This document shows positions 1 through 6,432 of a stretch of DNA of 17,327 bases, piece after piece. Below the pieces are notes generated by a model, which worked only from the letters and a program-made list of their open reading frames with translations, searched no databases and was not told where the DNA came from. The stretch is from Sphingobacteriaceae bacterium. GTDB lineage: Bacteria > Bacteroidota > Bacteroidia > B-17B0 > Aurantibacillaceae. The position numbers and the translations under genes are program-made. Every line of letters starts with the position of its first letter. Within the stretch, counting starts at the first letter, position 1. Where the stretch lies: contig JAHEYE010000051.1 in assembly GCA_023251695.1 (NCBI GenBank), positions 1-17,327 on the forward strand. Reading direction: 5' to 3'.

Positions 1-563
1 CCAGAGGCATTGTTCAATGAAATACTGAAAGTATATTTATCAATAATCTTAAATCCGGTTAATTCAGCTTTTTGCCCTTTCGAACTTGCTTCAAAATATT
101 CATTGGCACCAACAATTCTGTCCTTACAAACAGTAGCAAAATGCATGTTGGTTAAGCGATCGGTACTTAGTAACTCAAAAGTGAATTTTACATCCTGGGC
201 TGTTACTTCGCTTCCTTTTTTTCCATCATCACTATCATGAAAATAAGCCCCTTTTCTTAAGTGAAAAGTTATTGTTTTACCATCTGGAGAAACCTCCCAT
301 TTTTCAGCCAAGCCGGGGATTGGTTCTAATGTTTTTGGATTAAGCCTTACCAAGCCTTCGTGTATCTGACTAGCAATCAAGCCCTCAATCTGGGTAGTAA
401 TTGCTTGCGGAAAAAGATTTTTAGGTGGCGTTACTTCAGCAATCCGGATGGAGCCTCCGCTGCCTTCTGGACGCTGCCCTGCATCCGACTCTTTTCCGCC
501 ACCGCAGGCTGCTAAAATTGAAGTTAAAATAACAACACAGCTGTATTTTGATATAATATTCAT
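1..563 (-). CDS. ABC transporter substrate-binding lipoprotein, family 5 (DppA/OppA type), partial
   Basis: This is the 5' part of a gene that runs off the left edge; 187 codons are visible. The ATG is at 563-561. Residues 1-20 form a lipoprotein signal with lipobox LAAC and lipidated Cys20, followed by a Gly/Lys/Glu-rich tether. From about residue 38 the protein reads like SBP_bac_5 family proteins: an ASQIHEGLVRLNPKTLEPIP segment, then AEKWEVSPDGKTITFHLRKG and a VTAQDVKFTFELL stretch. These are the conserved N-terminal elements of periplasmic peptide-binding proteins, where the AxDVxFTFE segment is characteristic. The family binds oligopeptides or dipeptides (some members bind nickel or heme) and delivers them to an ABC permease. 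The ligand cannot be told from this fragment, and no permease gene is visible. A good promoter lies immediately upstream on the minus strand. Confidence 0.88.
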   Translation of the reverse strand, partial: MNIISKYSCVVILTSILAACGGGKESDAGQRPEGSGGSIRIAEVTPPKNLFPQAITTQIEGLIASQIHEGLVRLNPKTLEPIPGLAEKWEVSPDGKTITFHLRKGAYFHDSDDGKKGSEVTAQDVKFTFELLSTDRLTNMHFATVCKDRIVGANEYFEASSKGQKAELTGFKIIDKYTFSISLNNAS

Positions 564-582
564 AAAAGGTTTAAATTCACTG

Positions 583-614
583 CAAAACTACTTAAATATA
601 ACTCATTTTTCAAG
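583..614 (-). promoter_or_regulatory. Bacteroidota-type promoter for the substrate-binding lipoprotein gene
   Basis: Read on the minus strand, CTTG (614-611) is followed by 20 nt and then TAGTTTTG (590-583), an exact match to the Bacteroidota -7 consensus TAnnTTTG with a -33 TTG at standard spacing. The last base of the box is 19 nt before the ATG, so the leader should be short. Confidence 0.6.
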
Positions 615-649
615 TCTGTGCAAATAGCACCTTTTTTTTGAAAATTTAT

Positions 650-680
650 TTTGTTTTTTTAAAATATCGTTTTAATATTG
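650..680 (+). promoter_or_regulatory. Bacteroidota-type promoter for the 718-1527 gene
   Basis: TTTG at 650-653, a 19-nt spacer and TAATATTG at 673-680 match TTTG-N19-TAnnTTTG with one mismatch. A start near 685-690 would give a leader of about 30 nt to the ATG at 718 and would exclude the earlier in-frame ATG at 697 as the main start only weakly. Confidence 0.55.
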
Positions 681-717
681 CAACGCCGTTTATGCGGTGA
701 TTTTTTTGTATTTATCG

Positions 718-1527
718 ATGAAAAAAATATTTCCATACCTCCTTTTGTGCTGTTTCTTCGGTTTCAGGTCCTATTCCCAAGGAGGTGTAATTATCCTCGA
801 AGGTAATTATCAGGGAAAAAATCTTTACGTTCAAAATCCTTATGGAAGTGGTGGGGTTGGTTTTTGTGTAACGGAAGTTCTTGTGAACGGGAATATTGCT
901 ACAGATGAGATTGCATCAAGCGCCTTTGAGGTTGATTTTAAGACACATAAGCTTAATGTTGGGGATAAAGTTGAAATCAAGATTAAGCATAAAGAGGATT
1001 GCAAACCAAAAGTGTTAAATCCTGAGGTTTTAAAGCCTAAGAGTACTTTTGAGGTCATTAGCATGTCCTTCGAAAAAGACGGTACCGTTAAATGGACTAC
1101 TAAATCTGAAACCGGTAAATTACCTTTTGCTATCGAGCAGTTCCGTTGGAACAAATGGGTTAAAGTTGGTGAAGTTGACGGTGTTGGTACCCCTGCAACA
1201 AATCCTTACACTTTTAAAATTCAACCTCACTCCGGTAAAAATCAGGTGCGCGTTCGTCAAACCGATTATAGCGGACAACCGCGTTTATCAAAGCCGGTTG
1301 ATTGTATGTCTGATGTTCCTGAAATTACATTCGCACCTGTAAAAGCTTCTAAAGACATTAACTTCCTTTCAAATGATAAGCCAATCGAAACGATGTACGA
1401 AATCTATGATCAGTACGGTAACATTGTAAAAAAAGGATTCGGTTCTAAAGTTGATGTTTCTAACTTGCCAAAAGGCGGTTACTTCCTGAACTTCGATAAT
1501 AAAATGGGTGAATTCGTTAAGAAGTAA
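718..1527 (+). CDS. exported protein of unknown function with a C-terminal sorting-domain-like tail
   Basis: The product is 269 aa from the ATG at 718. An in-frame ATG at 697 would add seven residues (MIFLYLS) before the Lys-Lys that begins a normal signal peptide, so 718 is preferred. Residues 1-21 (MKKIFPYLLL... ending SYSQ) are a signal peptide. Residues 22-205 look like beta-rich domains without a family I can name; Cys50, Cys95 and Cys196 could form disulfides. The last 40 or so residues (YEIYDQYGNIVKKG, then VDVSNLPKGGYFLNF and a lysine end) resemble the closing part of T9SS type A sorting domains, which have a 'v.iyd..G..v ... l..G.Y.l' pattern. The usual 'PNP' opening is missing, so T9SS export is only a suggestion. 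It is transcribed alone: promoter at 650-680, terminator at 1551-1577. Confidence 0.8.
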   Translation: MKKIFPYLLLCCFFGFRSYSQGGVIILEGNYQGKNLYVQNPYGSGGVGFCVTEVLVNGNIATDEIASSAFEVDFKTHKLNVGDKVEIKIKHKEDCKPKVLNPEVLKPKSTFEVISMSFEKDGTVKWTTKSETGKLPFAIEQFRWNKWVKVGEVDGVGTPATNPYTFKIQPHSGKNQVRVRQTDYSGQPRLSKPVDCMSDVPEITFAPVKASKDINFLSNDKPIETMYEIYDQYGNIVKKGFGSKVDVSNLPKGGYFLNFDNKMGEFVKK

Positions 1528-1550
1528 TTACCCTATTATTAAATAATTTT

Positions 1551-1577
1551 AAGCCTCCTTTTTATGGAGGCTTTTTT
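1551..1577 (+). terminator. Rho-independent terminator
   Basis: AAGCCTCC (1551-1558), a 7-nt loop and GGAGGCTT (1566-1573) form a perfect 8-bp stem running into a T-run (1572-1577). It lies 24 nt after the stop codon of the 718-1527 gene and separates it from the biotin carrier gene. Confidence 0.88.
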
Positions 1578-1613
1578 ATTGTCATAAAGTGACAAGGCGT
1601 TGGTTTAAATGCC

Positions 1614-1621
1614 TAAATTTG
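1614..1621 (+). promoter_or_regulatory. -7 promoter box (TAAATTTG) for the biotin carrier gene
   Basis: This is an exact TAnnTTTG match that ends 7 nt before the ATG at 1629. I see no convincing TTTG at -33 spacing. If used, transcription would start at or within a few bases of the start codon. Confidence 0.45.
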
Positions 1622-1628
1622 AATTTAT

Positions 1629-2138
1629 ATGTACAACATCACCATCAACGGTAAAAGCCCCTTAAAAACAGAATTAAACTTTAATGGCACTAAAGTTTCA
1701 GGCAGCTTAAACGGTAAAACTATTGAGGCTGATATTTTAAATACGGGTAACCGCGAATATCATCTGTTATTAAATAATAAATCTTACAATATCCTTCTTA
1801 TAAAGGCCGATTACGATGAAAAAAAATTGATGGTGAAAGTAAACGGCAAAAAGTACACACTTGATGTGAAAGACAAATACGATGAGCTGTTGCATAATTT
1901 AGGATTGGATAATATTGCTGCAAAAAAAATAAACGATGTAAAAGCACCAATGCCGGGAATGGTTTTAAATATTCTTGTGGGAGAAGGTCAACAGGTTAAA
2001 AAGGGAGATTCGCTTTTGGTATTAGAAGCCATGAAAATGGAAAATGTTTTGAAATCGCCGACTGACGGCACTATTAAAAAAGTAGTGGCATTGAAAGGAA
2101 CTGCCGTAGAAAAAAATCAATTATTGATTCAGTTTTAA
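1629..2138 (+). CDS. biotin carboxyl carrier subunit of an acyl-CoA carboxylase
   Basis: The product is 169 aa and cytoplasmic. Residues 105-169 are a biotinyl domain: the APMPGMV strand, a GQQVKKGDSLLVLEAMKMEN hairpin with the biotinylated lysine at Lys136 in AMKM, and a closing SPTDGTIKKV strand. The N-terminal 100 residues are beta-rich (two 'vNGK.y.l.v' repeats near residues 55-85). They fit the region before the biotinyl domain in propionyl-/methylcrotonyl-CoA carboxylase alpha chains, so this looks like that C-terminal part encoded as a separate protein. It would carry CO2 on biotin from a biotin carboxylase to a carboxyltransferase. Neither partner is adjacent, so the substrate (acetyl-, propionyl- or methylcrotonyl-CoA) is unknown. 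The stop codon is 1 nt from the next ATG, so it is co-transcribed with the superoxide dismutase gene. Confidence 0.9.
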   Translation: MYNITINGKSPLKTELNFNGTKVSGSLNGKTIEADILNTGNREYHLLLNNKSYNILLIKADYDEKKLMVKVNGKKYTLDVKDKYDELLHNLGLDNIAAKKINDVKAPMPGMVLNILVGEGQQVKKGDSLLVLEAMKMENVLKSPTDGTIKKVVALKGTAVEKNQLLIQF

Positions 2139-2139
2139 A

Positions 2140-2877
2140 ATGGATAATAAGCGTAGGGATTTTTTAAGGAAAAGTGCTTTGCTTGGTTTAGCAGGAATCA
2201 CAACGAACTTGATAAGCGAAGAAAAATTAAATGCGCTCGATAATTTAGCAGCCAAAACCACCGATGGCGGAAAATATTCTTTACCCGCTTTACCTTATGC
2301 CTATAATGCACTCGAGCCTTTTATTGATGAGCAAACCATGAAATTGCATCATGATAAACATCACCAGGCTTATGTCGACAAATTAAATAAGGCACTTGAA
2401 ACCTACACCGGCGATACAACATGGGAAGGAATCTTTTCGCAAGCCTCAAAAATTGATGTGGCCATCCGAAACAACGGAGGCGGACATTACAATCATTCTT
2501 TATTCTGGCAATTAATGAAATCAAATCCAAAAGGTGAAGCAAATTTGCCTGCCGGAAAATTAATGGACGCAATTATTGCAGAGTTCAATACCTTTGATAT
2601 TTTTAAAAAAGAATTTTCTGAAAAATCACTTAAGGTTTTCGGAAGCGGATGGTGCTGGTTAATTGAACAAAAAGGAAAGTTAAAAATCATCACAACCCCT
2701 AATCAGGATAATCCTTTAATGGATTGCGCGTCTGATAAAGGCAAACCTATTCTTTGTCTGGATGTGTGGGAACATGCCTATTACTTAAAATACCAAAACA
2801 AACGGACCGATTATATTTCAGCCTGGTGGAATGTTATAAACTGGCAACTAGCTGAAAATCAATTTATTTCAGAGTAA
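2140..2877 (+). CDS. Tat-exported superoxide dismutase (Fe/Mn family, Mn-type signatures)
   Basis: The product is 245 aa, longer than the usual 190-210 aa of cytoplasmic enzymes because of an N-terminal extension. That extension begins RRDFLRKS (residues 5-12) followed by a hydrophobic stretch, a twin-arginine signal, so a folded, metal-loaded enzyme would be sent to the periplasm. The mature domain starts near residue 46 (YSLPALPYAYNALEP). The metal ligands are present: His70, His119, Asp208 and His212 (DVWEH), with second-sphere His74 and Tyr78. Gln189 in NQDNPLM and Gly115 in GGGHYNH are the arrangement of Mn-type enzymes; Fe-type enzymes place the glutamine in the other position. It converts superoxide to H2O2 and O2. 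The start codon is fixed by the Tat motif and lies 1 nt after the biotin carrier gene. I infer no functional link between these two genes beyond co-transcription. Confidence 0.93.
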   Translation: MDNKRRDFLRKSALLGLAGITTNLISEEKLNALDNLAAKTTDGGKYSLPALPYAYNALEPFIDEQTMKLHHDKHHQAYVDKLNKALETYTGDTTWEGIFSQASKIDVAIRNNGGGHYNHSLFWQLMKSNPKGEANLPAGKLMDAIIAEFNTFDIFKKEFSEKSLKVFGSGWCWLIEQKGKLKIITTPNQDNPLMDCASDKGKPILCLDVWEHAYYLKYQNKRTDYISAWWNVINWQLAENQFISE

Positions 2878-2979
2878 TTCGCTTATTTTAAATCATTTCT
2901 TTTTCGATAAAACAACAATTATTAACGTTTAATGGTTAAATATTGTCGTTAAAGACTCCTTAAACCGCTCAAAAAAATA

Positions 2980-2987
2980 TACTTTTG
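2980..2987 (+). promoter_or_regulatory. -7 promoter box (TACTTTTG)
   Basis: This is an exact TAnnTTTG match 20 nt before the ATG at 3008. No TTTG is visible at -33 spacing. The 130-nt gap after the superoxide dismutase gene otherwise holds only AT-rich sequence. Confidence 0.45.
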
Positions 2988-3007
2988 CAGCAGATTTAAA
3001 ACGGTAT

Positions 3008-3943
3008 ATGAAGTCTTTTCTTAAAACAGCATTTTTATTTTTAATAAGCTTAAACACTTTCTCTCAAAACGAAACACTTAATCTCGGCGGAAGAATTTCT
3101 GATGAAAAAAGAATTGCGATGGGCGATGCAATTGTAAGTGTTACGCGCGATGGAAAACCATTCACCGCTTTTCCAACTTCATTAAACGGTTCATATGCTT
3201 TGTATTTGCCAATGGGCTCTGAGTTTGTTGTAACCGTGAGCAAAGTTGGTTACGCCAAAAAATATTTTACAGTAAGTACTTTGGGCGTTTCAGATGAAGC
3301 GGCAAAGAAAAAATTTAATGTGATGGTGGCCGACCTTGAACTGATTGAATATATTGCCGGCGTTGATTATTCGCTCTTCAATCAACCGATGAACAGATAT
3401 TATTACAATCCCAAGATCGATAATTTTGAGTTCGATAAAAAATACATGAAGGATATGCTTGTCCAGGTGAACGACTTGAAGATTGCAAAAAAAGAAGCCA
3501 TACTACTCGCAAAATTAAAAGCCGAGCAAGTGGAGAGAGATGCTGAGTTAGCCGCGGAAAAAAAATTACAGGAAGAACGTTTCGCTCTTGAAAAAGCATA
3601 TTTGAAAAAGCTGGAGGATGAACTGGCATTGAACAAAAAAATTCAAAACGAAACAGTGAACCCGGCTACATTATCAGCCGCCAAACCACTTGTTAAAGAT
3701 GCTTTGATTATTATCTCAAGTCCGGACCAGCGCGTTATTGCTTTACTGGCCAAATACAAAGTTGGTGTAACCGAAGAAATTATTTATGGCACCAATGTTA
3801 TTATTATCCAACGCGTGCTGGTGCGCGACCAAATGGCTTGGGTGTATCATAAAAAAATGTTCAACTGGGGCGGCGTTGCTTTTTTCCGCGACGGTCAGCC
3901 AATTACCGAAAGCACTTTCGAAAACGAATCAAAGATCGGCTAA
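3008..3943 (+). CDS. exported protein with carboxypeptidase-like regulatory domain and central coiled coil
   Basis: The product is 311 aa. Residues 1-20 (ending NTFSQ) are a signal peptide. Residues 24-108 resemble the carboxypeptidase regulatory-like beta-sandwich: LGGRISDEKRIAMGDAIVSV, then GSYALYLPMGSEFVVTVSKV and GYAKKYFTV. This fold is widespread in Bacteroidota surface proteins. Residues 120-150 are Tyr/Phe/Asp-rich. Residues 155-212 form a strongly charged Lys/Glu/Ala/Leu heptad region (KAEQVERDAELAAEKKLQEE), predicted as a coiled coil. Residues 225-311 are a compact C-terminal domain with a hydrophobic strand ALIIISS and the segment TNVIIIQRVLVRDQMAWVY. The N-terminal domain in this class usually mediates binding or structure, not catalysis. 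I cannot assign a specific role. The gene has its own -7 box and ends 40 nt before the next start. Confidence 0.78.
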   Translation: MKSFLKTAFLFLISLNTFSQNETLNLGGRISDEKRIAMGDAIVSVTRDGKPFTAFPTSLNGSYALYLPMGSEFVVTVSKVGYAKKYFTVSTLGVSDEAAKKKFNVMVADLELIEYIAGVDYSLFNQPMNRYYYNPKIDNFEFDKKYMKDMLVQVNDLKIAKKEAILLAKLKAEQVERDAELAAEKKLQEERFALEKAYLKKLEDELALNKKIQNETVNPATLSAAKPLVKDALIIISSPDQRVIALLAKYKVGVTEEIIYGTNVIIIQRVLVRDQMAWVYHKKMFNWGGVAFFRDGQPITESTFENESKIG

Positions 3944-3958
3944 TCTTATTTTTTTAAG

Positions 3959-3975
3959 TAGTAGCTATGCGTTAG
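3959..3975 (+). repeat. left arm of an imperfect inverted repeat flanking the 3984-4607 gene
   Basis: TAGTAGCTATGCGTTAG matches the reverse complement of 4604-4621 (TAGTTACTGTGCGTTTAG) at 14 of 17 positions with one extra base in the right arm. It lies between the 3943 stop codon and the 3984 ATG. The GCGTTAG end resembles the R' end of integron attC sites, but the core GTTAGGA lacks the final pyrimidine of GTTRRRY. Confidence 0.5.
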
Positions 3976-3983
3976 GATACAAA

Positions 3984-4607
3984 ATGCGAAATTATTTTTT
4001 TATAATTTTTTTGTTTTTGTTTTCCAAACGATATTTCGGACAGTCGACAAACTTTCCCAAAGGGGCTTACCTTTCGTTTGACGACCTTAACAAAAGAGTT
4101 CCATCTGTTAAAACAAATTTTCATGTGACAAAAAGAACAAAGTCCGACATCTATATGCAGCGTGGTAATGACTATATTATTCATCAGAACAAAGATTCGA
4201 TTTCACCAAAAGATATTTCTAAAAGGTATTTAGCAATTTCTACAGGCGACAGCCTCTTCGTTAATGGCAAAAAAGTAGGACTTGAACAGTTTTATTGCTT
4301 TGCTATAAAACAAGGAAAGTATATTATGATTCTCGGTTCATTTCCAAAAGATATTACAAGTCCTTTACTAACTCAAGCACATGCCGACAGTATAAAATTC
4401 GGCGACCAATCGATGGGAGGTTCAGGCGGAAATAAAAGACGGTTTTATTATATAATAAATAAAGACAAAATCCGGGCACTTGACAAGGATATTATGATAG
4501 AATACACAAAAGAATTTCCACAAATTCAAAGTGACTTCTTAAAAGAGGCGAAATTTGACGGGCCGACATTACTTAAGTACATCGATATGCTAAACAGGAA
4601 TAACTAA
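3984..4607 (+). CDS. small exported protein of unknown function
   Basis: The product is 207 aa from the ATG at 3984. The frame stays open upstream to 3786, but that part overlaps the previous gene in another frame and lacks a signal peptide, so it is not coding. Residues 1-20 (MRNYFFIIFLFLFSKRYFGQ) are a signal peptide with a short hydrophobic core and an FGQ end. The body is basic and polar (KGAYLSFDDLNKRVPS, DIYMQRGNDYIIHQNKDSIS, then SLFVNGKKVGLEQFY). A Gly-rich turn (MGGSGGNKRR, about residues 148-157) precedes a helical C-terminus (YTKEFPQIQSDFLKEAKF). No catalytic motif or Pfam family is recognised with confidence. No promoter is obvious. The gene sits exactly between the two arms of an imperfect inverted repeat, which suggests it may have arrived as a unit. 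Confidence 0.72.
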   Translation: MRNYFFIIFLFLFSKRYFGQSTNFPKGAYLSFDDLNKRVPSVKTNFHVTKRTKSDIYMQRGNDYIIHQNKDSISPKDISKRYLAISTGDSLFVNGKKVGLEQFYCFAIKQGKYIMILGSFPKDITSPLLTQAHADSIKFGDQSMGGSGGNKRRFYYIINKDKIRALDKDIMIEYTKEFPQIQSDFLKEAKFDGPTLLKYIDMLNRNN

Positions 4608-4621
4608 ACGCACAGTAACTA
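4604..4621 (-). repeat. right arm of an imperfect inverted repeat flanking the 3984-4607 gene
   Basis: CTAAACGCACAGTAACTA starts inside the stop codon region of the 3984-4607 gene and is the imperfect reverse complement of 3959-3975. Joined end to end, the two arms could fold into a bulged hairpin, as the ends of a mobile gene cassette would. Only one arm is present on each side, so neither side holds a complete attC site. Confidence 0.5.
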
Positions 4622-4654
4622 ACATGAACGGTGGGCAAAAACAAGATTTTTTTG

Positions 4655-4662
4655 TATTTTTG
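4655..4662 (+). promoter_or_regulatory. -7 promoter box (TATTTTTG) for aspS
   Basis: This is an exact TAnnTTTG match ending 6 nt before the ATG at 4669, with no clear -33 TTTG. It places the predicted transcription start at or next to the start codon and rules against the upstream in-frame ATG at 4624, which would lie before the promoter. Confidence 0.5.
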
Positions 4663-4668
4663 CCTCCT

Positions 4669-6432
4669 ATGCTAAGAACAGCTACCTGCGGGGAATTAAG
4701 AATTGCTGATGTAAACAAAGAAGTTACATTGTGCGGCTGGGTGCAAAAAAGCCGCGACTTAGGCGGCATGACTTTTATTGACTTACGCGACCGTTATGGT
4801 ATAACACAATTAACTTTTAATCCGGAGTGGGATAAAGATCTGGCACAAAAAGCAGGAAGTATTGGCCGCGAATTTGTTTTGCAAGTGAAAGGAACTGTGA
4901 TTGAACGCTCAAGTAAAAACAAAAATAATCTAACCGGCGAAATTGAAATAAAAGTAAAAGAGTTCACTGTTTTAAATGCGGCCATCACTCCGCCTTTCAC
5001 TATTGAAGATGAAACCGACGGCGGCGAAGAGCTACGCATGAAATACCGCTACCTTGATCTCCGCCGTAACATTGTGCGTAAGAATTTGGAATTACGTCAC
5101 CGCCTCGCTATCGAAACAAGAAATTATTTAGAGAAACAAAATTTTCTCGAGGTAGAAACGCCTGTACTTATTAAATCGACTCCTGAAGGCGCACGTGATT
5201 ATGTTGTACCAAGCCGTTTGCATCAGGGTTCATTTTATGCTTTGCCGCAAAGTCCGCAAACATTTAAGCAATTATTAATGGTAAGTGGTTTCGACCGTTA
5301 CTATCAAATTGTAAAATGTTTCAGGGATGAAGATCTGCGTGCCGACAGACAACCGGAGTTCACGCAAATAGACTGTGAAATGAGTTTCGTTGAGCAGGAA
5401 GATATTTTGAATATGTTTGAAGGTTTAGTAAAGCATTTATTCAAAACCGTGAAGAATGTTGATATTCCTAAAATGCCGCACATGACCTATGCCGACGCGA
5501 TGAAGTTATACGGCAACGATAAACCGGATACACGTTTCGAAATGAAATTTGTAGAATTGAATAATGTTGTGAAGGGAAAAGAATTTAAAGTATTTAACGA
5601 TGCAGGATTAGTTGTTGGGATTTGTGCAAAAGGCGCTGCTGAATATACACGGAAACAATTAGACGAATTGACTGAATTTGTAAAACGTCCGCAAATAGGC
5701 GCGACAGGTTTGGTTTATGCGCGTTATAATTCTGACGGAACAATTAAATCATCAGTAGATAAATTTTACGGTGAAGAAGATTTAAAAAAATGGGCGGCTG
5801 CATTTAGCGCTCAGCCCGGAGATCTAATGTTACTACTTGCGGGTAGTGCAGATAAAACCAGAAAAGCTTTAAGCGAATTGCGTTTAGAAATGGGAACCCG
5901 CTTAGGTTTACGTGATAAAGATAAATTTTCTTGCCTTTGGGTAGTTGATTTTCCTTTATTGGAATGGAATGAAGGTGATACTAATTTATTAGAATCGTTA
6001 CGCGGCCGTTGGGTTGCAAAACATCATCCATTCACTTCACCTAAACCGGAAGATATTAAATTATTAAGCTCTGCTCCAGGTGAAGTGAGGGCTAATGCTT
6101 ATGATTTAGTTATTAATGGTGTTGAAATTGGTGGAGGAAGTATTCGTATACACGATAAAAAATTACAGGCCTTAATGTTTAAGACATTGGGATTTACAGA
6201 TGAAGAAGCGCAAAATCAATTTGGCTTTTTAATGAATGCATTTGAATTTGGCGCACCTCCGCATGGTGGTATAGCTTTTGGTTTCGATCGCTTGTGTTCT
6301 TTATTCGGCGGCGCTGATTCCATCCGTGATTTTATTGCCTTCCCAAAAAATAATGCCGCTAAAGATATGATGATTGAAAGTCCGAGCCCAATTAGCGAAG
6401 AGCAATTGAAAGAGTTGGGGATTAAATTTTAG
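4669..6432 (+). CDS. aspS: aspartyl-tRNA synthetase
   Basis: The product is 587 aa, the usual bacterial length. It charges tRNA-Asp with aspartate in the cytoplasm. The start at 4669 gives MLRTATCGELRIADVN, the standard N-terminus of the family. An in-frame ATG at 4624 would add 15 unrelated residues and lie upstream of the -7 box. The N-terminal OB-fold anticodon-binding domain contains GWVQKSRDLGGMTFIDLRDR. The class II catalytic core follows, with motif 1 around ETPVLIKSTPEGARDYVVPS, motif 2 FRDEDLRADRQPEFTQID, the bacterial GAD insertion domain in the middle third, and motif 3 near the end (HGGIAFGFDRL). No key residue appears to be missing. The gene converges on the TPR gene at 6422 and overlaps its 3' end by 11 bp. 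Confidence 0.97.
   Translation: MLRTATCGELRIADVNKEVTLCGWVQKSRDLGGMTFIDLRDRYGITQLTFNPEWDKDLAQKAGSIGREFVLQVKGTVIERSSKNKNNLTGEIEIKVKEFTVLNAAITPPFTIEDETDGGEELRMKYRYLDLRRNIVRKNLELRHRLAIETRNYLEKQNFLEVETPVLIKSTPEGARDYVVPSRLHQGSFYALPQSPQTFKQLLMVSGFDRYYQIVKCFRDEDLRADRQPEFTQIDCEMSFVEQEDILNMFEGLVKHLFKTVKNVDIPKMPHMTYADAMKLYGNDKPDTRFEMKFVELNNVVKGKEFKVFNDAGLVVGICAKGAAEYTRKQLDELTEFVKRPQIGATGLVYARYNSDGTIKSSVDKFYGEEDLKKWAAAFSAQPGDLMLLLAGSADKTRKALSELRLEMGTRLGLRDKDKFSCLWVVDFPLLEWNEGDTNLLESLRGRWVAKHHPFTSPKPEDIKLLSSAPGEVRANAYDLVINGVEIGGGSIRIHDKKLQALMFKTLGFTDEEAQNQFGFLMNAFEFGAPPHGGIAFGFDRLCSLFGGADSIRDFIAFPKNNAAKDMMIESPSPISEEQLKELGIKF

Noticed and set aside
2922..2952. TTAACG ... CGTTAA inverted repeat after the superoxide dismutase gene as a terminator
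   Set aside because: The stem is only 6 bp with a 19-nt loop and no following T-run.
3786..3983. Extended frame in front of the small exported gene
   Set aside because: It overlaps the well-supported 3008-3943 gene in another frame and removes the signal peptide from the N-terminus.
4624..4668. Upstream start for aspS adding 15 residues
   Set aside because: The extension contains the -7 box, is unlike aspartyl-tRNA synthetase N-termini, and the 4669 ATG gives the normal MLRT..CGELR beginning.
3944..4668. Complete integron attC sites around the small exported gene
   Set aside because: Only one arm is present on each side, the core GTTAGGA does not fit GTTRRRY, and no integrase is in the window; kept as an inverted-repeat observation only.
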